A stretch of DNA of 64,000 nucleotides, from the NCBI GenBank assembly GCA_026075535.2, contig AP026543.1, forward strand, positions 248,001 through 312,000, read 5' to 3'. Positions 55,646 to 64,000 of the stretch are shown one piece after another. The notes beneath the pieces are model-generated. The model worked only from the letters and a program-made list of their open reading frames with translations. It made no database searches and was not told where the DNA came from. The stretch's first letter is position 1. Each line of letters begins with the position of its first letter. Source of the DNA: Tricholoma matsutake (taxonomy: Eukaryota; Basidiomycota; Agaricomycetes; Agaricales; Tricholomataceae). The translations under genes were made by a program, and so were the position numbers.

Positions 55646-55990
55646 TGCAGTTCTGGTTTGGTCCCCTGTGAAGTCAGAGGGGGTTCGGATTCTAATCTCC
55701 TTGGATGGTGTGGTGGGTTCAGTGGACATGTTGTGGTAGATGTCATTGTCATTTAAGGAAAATGGATCTTGTTCTGGGGTTTCTTCTTTGTCTGAAGATT
55801 TGAAGTCTTCATCAGTGAAGTACCGTGGTTCCTCGTCTCTTGTTCGCTTCAAGAACCACTTCTGTGCTGGTTCTGAGTATCGTACTAGTCGACCCTGGTA
55901 CCTATACCACTGGGTTCTTCCTGATGATGATGCTCCTGTCAGAGGTCTGTCTGGGGATTGTCTGAAAGACGTTGTGTCTGCACCTAGGTA
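55646..55990 (-). pseudogene. Gypsy C Gag, N-terminal part
   Basis: Open frame QWYRYQGRLVRYSEPAQKW, DEEPRYFTDEDFKSS, IRIRTPSDFTGDQTRTAKF up to E4. No ATG is seen upstream of NMSTEPT in this frame, in C or D, so the true start is uncertain. TTG or a lost ATG is possible. Confidence 0.75.
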
Positions 55991-56005
55991 GGTGGACTTT
56001 GTAGA

Positions 56006-56017
56006 TCAGCTTGACCT
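56006..56017 (-). promoter_or_regulatory. Gypsy C self-priming primer binding site
   Basis: Minus-strand AGGTCAAGCTGA two nucleotides inside the 5' LTR. Complementary over 12 bases to TCAGCTTGACCT at the deduced RNA start in the LTR (minus strand of 45293-45304). Confidence 0.75.
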
Positions 56018-56019
56018 TT

Positions 56020-56034
56020 TGTTAAGACTACTGG
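56020..56034 (-). repeat. Gypsy C 5' LTR, first piece
   Basis: TGTTAAGACTACTGG, identical to the start of the C 3' LTR. Its last five bases ACTGG are the target duplicated by Gypsy D. Confidence 0.9.
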
Positions 56035-56732
56035 TGTTAAGACTATAGGTCTCGACTCAGCCTTGGCTTCATGTATCGCAGTTGGAGGCTTTCCAACTGT
56101 ATCGGTATCACACTAGGAGACTTTCCTAGTGTATCGGGCTTCCTGCCTTCACTTGGGTACTTCCTCAAGTAGTCACGGCTATCCGTACTCAGAGGCTTTC
56201 TGAGTAGACCGTTCATTCGAGTATCACAGTTGGAGGCTTTCCAACTGTCGAGTTTGGGTTATCACAGCTAGGGGCTTCCTAAGCTGTCGAGTTCGAGTGT
56301 ATTACAACTAAGGGGCTTCCTTAGTTGTCGAGTGTTCTGGTTGAGTCTAAGACCGTTGGTTGAATTAGGTCAAGCTGGAGAATACACAGAGTGTAGCTAC
56401 AGCTTATATACTGTTCCAGGACTACCTATCGTCCAATCAGAAGGTGAGATGCTTATCAGGTAAATATAGACAAGAACAATAGAGACAATAGGCCTCATGC
56501 CTCACATGAGGTGTCCGATGTCAAGGACATGCTGCGCCACAGCATGTCAATCATGAGGGTCCAACATCATGGACCTCGTGTAGAGGGGGTGTCGTACCAC
56601 AGCACATGTGAGAGTGGGTTCGGGTGCATGGAGTCACCATGCATCAAGGTGTCTTCCATTGGAAGAGAGTCGAGTCGAATAAGAAAAAATGAACTACCTG
56701 TACTTGCGGGTTCCTGTAGGCAAATCATAACA
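56035..56732 (-). repeat. Gypsy D 3' LTR with seven-hairpin array
   Basis: TGTTAAGACTATAGG to CAAATCATAACA. Hairpins start at 56079, 56110, 56151, 56187, 56226, 56264 and 56304. Adjacent minus-strand purine tract AGATGGGAGGCGA (56733-56745). Confidence 0.95.
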
Positions 56733-56799
56733 TCGCCTCCCATCTATCTTCGAAGTCACCGACTTCGACTTTGAACTATTCTCCCCACCTTCCTACACT

Positions 56800-57515
56800 T
56801 CCCTGTAGGGTTCCCCGGTCATATTTGCCATCACTTTGTCGTCGAAGTCATTGTATCCCGCCTCGAGGAAGTCCAGTCGTCTTCGTTCCTCCTCCTGTTC
56901 TTTCTGCTGCCTTGTCAGGCAGTCAGGGCTGTAGTTCCTGGGGCCTCGTCATTTGCAGTACCTGCAGATGTGTTTCTGGCAGATGAGGCCGAAATGTCCG
57001 ATCTGGTGGCAAATGAAGCATCTGGCGCTTCTCATGTGGGGAGGGGACCACGGTGGTTGGGTTGATCGAGGTTCGGGTTCTGGCGTTGTGAGGTCGATGA
57101 TCGCTAGGGAGGTGTTCGTCTGGTTGCTCATAGAAAGGGAGGCGTTTCCAGAGGTGGTGCGTGTTGTCTTTTTGTTTTTCTGCCTGTTGTAGGGCGAGGG
57201 AGAGTTTCATTGGCATCTGGGGTGATCTGTGGAGGTATGAGGGTTTCTTTCAACCGCTCTCATTCTGTCTGACCATGCGTTGGTCATGTCTTGGATAGCC
57301 TGTTCAATACCGAGGTCATCAGCGTTGTTCATGGCTTCTTCTAGGTTTCTCTTCATTCAGTCAATAGTGTTCTGATAGTAGAAGCATATTCTTGCAAGAT
57401 GATATCTGGCTGGGTCGTGGGCGAGGTGGGTGTGGAGGGTGTCGATGTTTGATGGGTCTCGTAGGAATTGTTTGTTGAAACATTGTTTGGGGGGTATGAT
57501 GGGTGTCTGCTCTGC
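56800..57515 (-). pseudogene. Gypsy D extra ORF with zinc knuckles
   Basis: MAEQTPIIPPKQCFNKQF start at about 57515 (frame open upstream to 57599, overlapping the chromodomain by about 40 nt in another frame). ARICFYYQNTID, TGA 57357-57359, Pro-rich linker, CFICHQIGHFGLICQKHIC then RYCK, TGA 56949-56951, RGPRNYSPDC, ending GEPYREV. Homologous to the ORF in C. Confidence 0.65.
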
Positions 57516-57564
57516 CATGTTGGGGTGTGGGTTCTTGGTTCTGGGGGGGGTTCTACAGCTGTCA

Positions 57565-59706
57565 TTGCTGTTTATATGCTCCAAGGATTTTCTTGGCATG
57601 TTTCAGGTTTCCCTTGGGCTCCCAGGAGTTCTCCGAGGTTGGGTATCCAACCCACTTCACTAAGAAGTGCATGGTCCTTCCTTTCTTTTTATGTCCGATG
57701 ATCGCTTCCACTTCGTACTCCGATTCACCTTCTATTAGGTCCGGCGGAGGTTCTGGGAAGTTTGGACCATGCGTCTCGGTTTCTTTATACGGGGTGAGGA
57801 GTGCCGCGTGGAATACCGGGTGTATTTTCCATTGGTTTGGTAGCTTCAGTCAGTAGGAGAGGGGGCTTAGAACCTTCTTGATGCAGAATGGTCCTTCTCT
57901 TTTGGGTGCAAGTTTCTTTGTCGCATGCATCATTTTGAGGTTCTTTGCTTCTAGCCACACCCTGTCTCCTTCTTTGAACAGCATGAAGTGCTGTGTAGTT
58001 CTTTCTGCCATCAGCTGTCTGGCCAACTCGTGAGTTGCCTTTGCTTCATCTTGGGCTCGTTGCAACGCGACTATTCGTTTCTCTATAGCCGGTATGTTTG
58101 TTTTCAGGTATGGGAGTGGGATCGCCTTTAGTTCATAGCCCATCATCAGGTAGAACGGGGAGCTTTTCTGGGTGGAGTGCGTCCTTTGGTTGTGCATGAA
58201 CTCTGCTGTTGGAAGGAAGTGCTTCCATTTCTCTTGGTTGTTCGAGCAGAAGATCCGCAGATAGACTTCTACTTCCTGATTCACCCATTCTGTTTCTCCG
58301 TTGGTCTGGGGGTGGTATGCCATACTCATTGCCAGCTTGATTCCGAGCAATCTTCCTAATTCTTGGAATAGCTGCGAGGCAAATCTGGGGTCCCTGTCCG
58401 ATATTATCTTGTCTGGAAGGCCGAACCGTTTGTAGACGTAATCCAGGTAGAGGGTCGCTGCTCCCAGTGCATCGATTGTTTTCTTGCAAGGGATGAAAAT
58501 TACCCCCTTCGTAAGCCCATGGTCTACCACGACCATGAGCGCATCATAACCGTCGGACTCCGGTAGGTCAGTTATGAAATCGGTTGTCACCATTGCAAAT
58601 GGCCTTGTTGCTTCAGATTTGATTGGTTGTAGGGGCGGTGTCGTCGGGTGGGTGTTGACTTTCATCTGCTGGCATGTAGTGCATCCGGTGACATAGTTCT
58701 TGATGTACGTCATCATTCCTGGCCACCAGTAGTCCCTTCTAACCATTTCGGTTGTCTGCCATTGTCCTGGGTGTCTGCTGGTTACCACTTCGTGGTATTT
58801 CTGTACCAGCTTCTTTCGTATGTCCCCGTTGTCAGGGACGTAGCATCGGTTTTGGAAGAATAGGAGGCCGTCCTCGATCTTCCAGTCTTCTAACGCCGAC
58901 TTTATCGGTGGTGCTCCTTTGGTCTTTAGCGCTTCAATCGCGCTCTTCACCAGGTCGTCTTTCATGATGCTCCCCGCAAGGAGGTCATGTAGTTTGGTGT
59001 CAATGAATTTCACAAATACCGTCTCTGGTAACATCGTGATATCTTCATTGTCGTTGTCTTCTTCTGGTACGTGGTTGGCCCTTCATGATAAAGCATCACT
59101 TTGCACCATTTGAGATCCGGGCATGTGAACAAGCTGTAATTTGAATCCTGACAAGAATAAGCTCCATCTTGCCTGTCTCCTGTTTAGTTTCTGTGCCGTT
59201 CGGAAATATGTCAGGTTCTTGTGATCCGAGAGAATTACTACCAGGTGATCTGAACCCATCAGGTAGTGCCTCCAGGTTTCTAGTGATCGTACTATCGCGA
59301 GTAGTTCCCTGTCATAGATTTCGTAGTTTCATTCCGTTGGTGTCAGTGCATGCAATATATATCCGCATGGGTGCCAATCTCCATTTGTGTCCCTTTGTCT
59401 CAGCACTCCTCCTGTTGCGTGTTTCGAGGCGTCTGATTCAATTGTGAATGGTCTTGTTGGATCTGGCATCAGCAGTACCGGTGCTTCTGCAAATTTCTTT
59501 TTCAGCGTCTGAAAGGCTTTTTCGCATTCGGTTGTCCAGTCAAATGTCTTGTTTTTCTTTGTTAGTTCATTAAGCAGTCTGCTTGTCTCCGCAAAATGTC
59601 CAATGAATTTCCTGTAGAAATTCCCAAACCCTAGAAAGGATCTGACTGCCTTCACGTTAGTCGGGGTAGGCCAATCCTGTATACCTGCCAGTTTTGTGTC
59701 GTCCAT
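57565..59706 (-). pseudogene. Gypsy D RNase H, integrase and chromodomain
   Basis: RNase [15 protein letters not shown], then TGA near 59331 and TGA 59083-59085. Integrase: HEVVTSRHPGQWQT and CTTCQQ; TTDFITDLPESDG, ISDRDPRFA and NGETEWVNQE (D, D, E). GPF-type KREGPFCIKKVLSPLSY, TGA 57850-57852 (TGG in C), VHPVFHAALLTPYKE and the chromodomain YEVEAIIGHKKKGRTMHF, LVKWVGYPTSENSWEPK. Confidence 0.85.
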
Positions 59707-59721
59707 GGCAATTTCATTGGG

Positions 59722-61664
59722 TCAGATGATCAGACCCAAGAATTCCACTTCATGGACGTCGAACTTGCACTTCTCCAGCTTCAGGTATAAGTCGTTTTCC
59801 ACCAGTCTTTGCAGTACCCTCTTTGTCCTTTCCTGGTGTTCATTCTGATCCTTAGAGAATATCAGGATGTCGTCCATGTAGATGATGAGCCATCCTTCTC
59901 CAATCATGTCGTGGAATATCTCGTTCATCATTGCCTGGAAGGTCGCCAGTGAGTTGCATAATCCAAAGAACATCACCATTGGTTCAAACAGCCCCCGATT
60001 TGTCTTGAAGGCTGCCTTCCATTGATCTCTGTCTTTGATTCTGACATTGTGATATCCCCATCGGATGTCCAATTTTGTAAACCATTTCGCCCCTCTTAGT
60101 TTGTCCAACAGGTCCCCTACCAGTGGCAGCGGGTAGGTGTTCTTGATCATTCTGTTATTCAAGTACCTGTAATCTTGACAGGGTCGTAGCGCATCCGAGT
60201 CCTTCTTCACAATGAAGAAGAATGGTGATGCCATGGGCGATTTCGATGGTCGGATGTATCCTTTCTGCAGGCTTTCGTCGAGTTTCTTTTGTTCTGCTGG
60301 TGACAGTGGGTATACCTTGCAATCCTTTGCCATAAAGTCTGATTTGAGGTCTATCGCGTGATCCCAGGGTCTTGGTTCTGGGAATCTTTCCGATGCTTCC
60401 TTCTCAAATATCTGTCGGTATTCTTTGTATTGTTCTGGGAGCAGTTCGTCCAGGGTCTTCTGTTCTGGGTCTCCTTCCTTTTGATGCGCCAGGTGCTGTG
60501 AGACCGATGTCTTTGCCCTAATCCAGACATTCTGCCCATAGATGTATCGCGGTGTTCCTTTTGCCTTTACGAGTTGGGAGATCCTCTTTGTTGATTGGAA
60601 GTATGAGTATCTTGGCTCGTCATACTCTTCTGTCAGTGGGGTTTTCCTTGGTTCGAAAATGCCAATGACAGGTTCCCCTCGGATGTAGGCAATTAGTAGT
60701 TCATCGTCCGTGATCCCTTGCATGGGTGTCTCCTCTGGTTGTCCTGTTGTCTGTTCCATTGCCTGTTTGTGGTTTGCTGATGCTGGGTTTTCCTTCCCAG
60801 TGCTTTCTTCATCCTGTGGCCCAATGGGCTCTGCATCATGAAGAGTTGCAACTGCAATCTCTTCGTCCTTCACTTCTTCTATCGTCACCTTTCTGGTCTT
60901 GGTGGGCATTCTGTTTCTTTTTGGTTCGGTGTGGAGGGCTCCTCCCATCACCTTTGCTTTGGCGACAATTCTTCGGCATTGCTCAAGCCGCTCTTCTTTC
61001 GTCAGTGTCTTTGTCTTGGAAAGGAGTCTTTCTCTTTCCCTGGCAGCTAGCCTCTTGAATTGCACCCGTTGCTCTTCTCTCGTCTTTATTTTGAGATTGA
61101 TCTTTTCTTTTTCTCTGGCGACTATTCTTTGGATGCCTGTCGTTCTTCTTTTGTCATGTTGAAGGGGTTCTCCTTTTCCTTGGTTCCCTTCTGGCGCCAT
61201 GATAGGCACCCTTTGTTGGGTTTCTCAGTTCACACCCTCCCGATGAGAGTTCTTCCTTTCCCATGTGAGAGTTCTGTGTGACCCTCGTTCTTCACCCTGA
61301 ACTGGAAGGTTCTGGTCCTCCAGTTGATCACAGGGTTAATCTTCTTGAGCCACAGCAGGCCCAAGATGATTGCTTCTCCTCCTAATCCCGCGATCAGGAA
61401 GGTCGTCAGAAATGTTCGCCCGTTGATCGTTAGCAGTCCCCTGGTGTATTGAGAGATTTCCCCTTTCTTGTTTGGGGTTCCATCCACATTCTTTACTTTG
61501 ATGATTCTTTCCAGGGGGCACAGTCTGAGTCTGTTTTCCTCTGCAAATTCGTGGCTCATGAATACTCCTCCCGCTCCTGAGTCGAGTAGGGCTTCGGTTT
61601 CGATGACTTTCCTCCCGTCTGCTCCTAGCACTTTGACATCTAGATGCATAGATTGATTCTTCAA
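59722..61664 (-). pseudogene. Gypsy D protease and reverse transcriptase
   Basis: Protease LLDSGAGGVFMSHEF, AIILGLLWLKKINP (61664-61230). Frame shifts by an indel near 61.13 kb. Charged coil (TKEERLEQCRRIVAKAK), [70 protein letters not shown]. Ends at TGA 59722-59724 in [12 protein letters not shown], a stop shared with C. Confidence 0.85.
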
Positions 61665-61698
61665 AGTGGCTAGTAGTACAGAGCTAACAGAAAGTTCG

Positions 61699-61721
61699 GT
61701 GGGCCACCTCTTTAAAAACCC
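61699..61721 (-). promoter_or_regulatory. Gypsy D gag-pol -1 frameshift signal
   Basis: Same heptamer G GGT TTT (61721-61715) then TAA (61714-61712). Six-nt spacer, then a short hairpin GGTG-gcc-CACC, because 18 nt of the C hairpin are missing. Confidence 0.7.
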
Positions 61722-62764
61722 TCATCTTCTATTGCAGCGAGAGCCCTCGTCCTGTCTTCTTCATCGAGGTCCTTTATGATTGCTTGGATCTTCGAGTAGG
61801 CTTCTTCGCCTTTCTTCTTTGGGAATGACCGGTTCTCGGTTCTCGTTTCCCCTCTCTTGTGTTTGGTTGCTCTGTGCCCGGGTTGGTGGCACACAAAGCA
61901 TAGCCCCTTCTTCATGTGTTCGACCCTCTCCTGGTCAGAGAGTCAGTTGATTTCTAGTGGGGTTTCTTTTGGTTTAGAGTTCACAGGCTTCTTTGCCCAG
62001 CTCTCCTGTAATTTCCCGGTTATCGCTTTTGCTCTCCTCCATTGTCCATCATATTTGGAGGCAGCGTTGATCATCCCCTCAAGGGTTGTGGGGATCATTT
62101 CCATGTTGAGTACTCTTTCAAGGAGCTTGGGGTTTAACCCATCCATGAAGAGTTTGATCAGGGCGGTATCATCATTGATCCCTGCCTTCTCTCGCAGGAT
62201 TTGGAATTGCGCAATGTAATCCTCCAGGTCCTGTCCCTGCTTTAGTATTTTCATTTCGGTTCTGGCTCTGCCAGCTTCATCGATCAGGGTGAATGCTACT
62301 TTGAGCGCCGCTTCAAAGGTTGACCATGTCCCTAGGTCTTCCTTTTCTGCCCATGTCTGTGCCCAGGGCACGGCGGTTCCTCCGTTCATAAATGACAACG
62401 CAAAGATGATCTTCTTTTCATCTGTGTCATAGATTCTGTGGTTTACTCTCAGATAGAGTTTCACTTCTTGTAAGAACTTTGCAGTTCTGGTTCAGTCCCC
62501 TGTGAAGTCGGAGGGGGTTCGGATTCTAATCTCCTTGTTTGATGCAGTAAGTTCAGTAGACATGTTATCAGGGATGTCGTTGTTGGATAAGGAGAATGGG
62601 TCTCGTTCTGGGGTTTCTTCTTTGCTTGTCGATCTGAAGTCTTCTTCAGTGAGGTATCTTGGTTCCTCGTCTTCTGTTCGCTTTGAGAACCACCTTTGTG
62701 CTGGTTCTGAGTATTGTACTAGTCGACCTTGGTATCTATACCACGAGGTTCTTCCTGATGTCAA
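61712..62764 (-). pseudogene. Gypsy D Gag
   Basis: SWYRYQGRLVQYSEPAQRW, IRIRTPSDFTGD, TGA 62492-62494, LQEVKLYLRVNH, FALSFMNGGTAVPWAQTW, LEDYIAQFQILREKAGIND, LFMDGLNPKLLERVLNMEM, TGA 61943-61945, zinc knuckle CFVCHQPGHRATKH, end EGF-TAA. Start codon uncertain (TTG at 62764). Confidence 0.8.
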
Positions 62765-62841
62765 TGCTCCTGTCGGAGGTCTGTCTGGGCTTTGTCTGAA
62801 AGATGTTGTGTCTGCACCTAGGTAGGTGGACTTTGTAGATT

Positions 62842-62851
62842 AGCTTGACCT
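62842..62851 (-). promoter_or_regulatory. Gypsy D self-priming primer binding site
   Basis: Minus-strand AGGTCAAGCT, two nucleotides inside the LTR, complementary to AGCTTGACCT at the deduced RNA start 63195. Confidence 0.75.
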
Positions 62852-62853
62852 TT

Positions 62854-63551
62854 TGTTAAGACTATAGGTCTCGACTGAGCCTTGGCTTCGTGTATCGCAG
62901 TTGGAGGCTTTCCAACTGTATCGGTATTGCACTAGGAGACTTTCCTAGTGTATCGGGCTTCCTGCCTTCACTTGGGTACTTCCTCAAGTAGTCACGGCTA
63001 TCCGTACTCAGAGGCTTTCTGAGTAGACCGTTCATTCAAGTATCACAGTTGGAGGCTTTCCAACTGTCGAGTTTGGGTTATCACAGCTAGGGGCTTCCTA
63101 AGCTGTCGAGTTCGAGTGTATCACAACTAAGGGGCTTCCTTAGTTGTCGAGTGTTCTGGTTGAGTCTAAGACCGTTGGTTGAATTAGGTCAAGCTGGAGA
63201 ATACACAGAGTGTAGCTACAGCTTATATACTGTTCCAGGACTACCTATCGTCCAATCAGAAGGTGAGATGCTTATCAGGTAAATATAGACAAGAACAATA
63301 GAGACAATAGGCCTCATGCCTCACATGAGGCGTCCGATGTCAAGGACATGCTGCGGCGCAGCATGTCGATCGTGAGGGTCCGACATCACGGACCTCGTGT
63401 AGAGGGGGTGTCGTACCACGGCGCGTGTGAGAGTGGGTTCGGGTGCATGGAGTCACCATGCGTCAAGGTGTCTTCCATCAGAAGAGAGTCGAGTGGAATA
63501 AGAAAAAATGAACTACCCATACTTGCGGGTTCCTGTAGGCAAATCATAACA
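62854..63551 (-). repeat. Gypsy D 5' LTR with seven-hairpin array
   Basis: Same length and termini. Minus-strand TATATAAG (63229-63222) precedes the start AGCTTGACCT (63195-63186) by about 26 nt. All hairpins lie downstream in R/U5. U3 carries palindromes, e.g. arms GACATGCTGC / GCAGCATGTC (63345-63367). Confidence 0.95.
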
Positions 63552-64000
63552 ACTGGTCTCAGCTTCGTGTGTCACAGTTGGAGGCTTTCCAACTGTCTCT
63601 GTATTGCACTAGGAGGTTTTCCTGGTGTATTGGGCCTCTGCCTTCGCTTGGGTACTTCCTCAAGTTGTTATGGCTATCCATACTCAGAGGCTTTCTGAGT
63701 AGACTGTTGGTTCATGTATCACAGTTGGAGGCTTTCCAACTGTCAAGTTCGAGTTATTACAACTCAGAGGCTTTCTGAGTTGTTGAGTCATTTAGATGAG
63801 TTTAGGACCGTTGTTTGAATTAGGTCAAGCTGAAGAATACACAGAGTGTAGCTACAACTTATATACAGTTCTAGAGTGCCTATCATCCAATCAGAAGGCC
63901 AGATGGTTATCAAGTAAACAATAGCAAGAACAATAAGAAAGTAGGTGTCATGGTCAGCATGAGGCATCCAATGTCACGGAGTGCTGTGGTGCAACCTGTT
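63552..64000 (-). repeat. Gypsy C 5' LTR, second piece (runs off window)
   Basis: Begins with the second ACTGG and continues with C-LTR sequence (TCTC, an 11-nt deletion, GCTTCGTGTGTCACAG), including the hairpins and GAATTAGGTCAAGCTGAAG. Ends at the window edge. Confidence 0.9.

Larger units (their letters stand above)
56035..63551 (-). mobile_element. Gypsy element D (chromovirus) nested in C's 5' LTR
   Basis: 7517 bp with two 698-bp LTRs and perfect 5-bp duplication ACTGG (56030-56034, 63552-63556). Same lineage and order as C, without E insertions. gag, protease and RT occupy three successive frames: gag-protease by the slippery signal, protease-RT by an indel near 61.13 kb. LTRs differ at roughly two dozen sites, mostly CpG. 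Confidence 0.95.
45002..64000 (-). mobile_element. Gypsy element C (chromovirus), split by E3, E4 and D
   Basis: Read leftward. 3' LTR 45002-45659. 5' LTR starts at 56020, is interrupted after 15 bp by Gypsy D (56035-63551, one TSD copy) and continues at 63557 beyond the window end. Left flank pentamer GCAAC (44997-45001); the right flank is outside. Internal order from the 5' side: leader, gag, protease, RT, RNase H, integrase, chromodomain, extra zinc-knuckle ORF. E4 lies in gag, E3 in integrase. Removing them rejoins coding sequence. Confidence 0.9.

Noticed and set aside
56079..56328. LTR hairpin series as a CRISPR-like array
   Set aside because: Stems differ from unit to unit and the units are themselves palindromic with short linkers; the setting is an LTR in a eukaryote.

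Overview
The window looks like a repeat-packed, heterochromatin-like stretch of a mushroom-forming basidiomycete (Agaricomycetes) genome. The evidence is short spliceosomal introns (41-55 nt, GT..AG, CTAAC/CTGAC branch sites), KDZ-type transposases with a CxC2 cysteine cluster, Ty3/Gypsy chromoviruses and a Helitron/PIF1-type helicase remnant. Almost everything is mobile DNA. Nearly all mobile ORFs are broken, mostly by TGA at positions where arginine is expected. No housekeeping gene, rRNA or functional tRNA was recognised.

Layout. 0.2-2.0 kb: a small intact PD-(D/E)XK-like ORF and a broken small ORF. 2.4-6.5 kb: a divergent gene pair, an intron-containing SP-repeat protein (minus) and a cysteine-cluster/coiled-coil protein (plus), next to subterminal-type repeats. 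6.7-22.4 kb: a KDZ transposon (KDZ1) bounded by inverted complex repeats and carrying Gypsy element A (7152-17274, 179-bp LTRs). 22.4-23.5 kb: an unidentified two-intron gene. 23.5-40.0 kb: a second KDZ unit (KDZ2: transposase, a downstream ORF and a divergent ORF), split by Gypsy B (24788-31008, 402-bp LTRs, TSD GGTGT) and by element E1. 40-45 kb: element E2, a helicase remnant and a Copia gag. 45.0-64.0 kb: Gypsy C, inserted in the Copia element and itself split by E3, E4 and Gypsy D (56035-63551, 698-bp LTRs, TSD ACTGG). D sits inside C's 5' LTR, whose remainder runs off the window.

The main candidate for something undescribed is the E family: four 1.8-2.1 kb non-coding insertions (35946-38030, 40032-41857, 47591-49728, 53582-55637). 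Each has an 8-bp target duplication and related terminal inverted repeats. Each also has a tRNA-like A-box/B-box module at both ends pointing outward, intron-like units preceded by a long palindrome, an array of GAGC..GCTC hairpins and an array of C-rich/G-rich hairpins with T-tracts. Other strong observations are a canonical -1 frameshift signal between gag and pol in C and D, self-priming (Tf1/sushi-like) primer sites in B, C and D, a 6-7 hairpin array in the C/D leader RNA, extra ORFs downstream of the chromodomain in A, C and D, and CpG decay visible by comparing copies.

Insertion order that can be read directly: Copia, then C, then D, E3 and E4; KDZ2 before B; the KDZ2-divergent gene before E1. 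All statements come from reading the sequence by eye. Family names rest on motif recognition, not on database searches.
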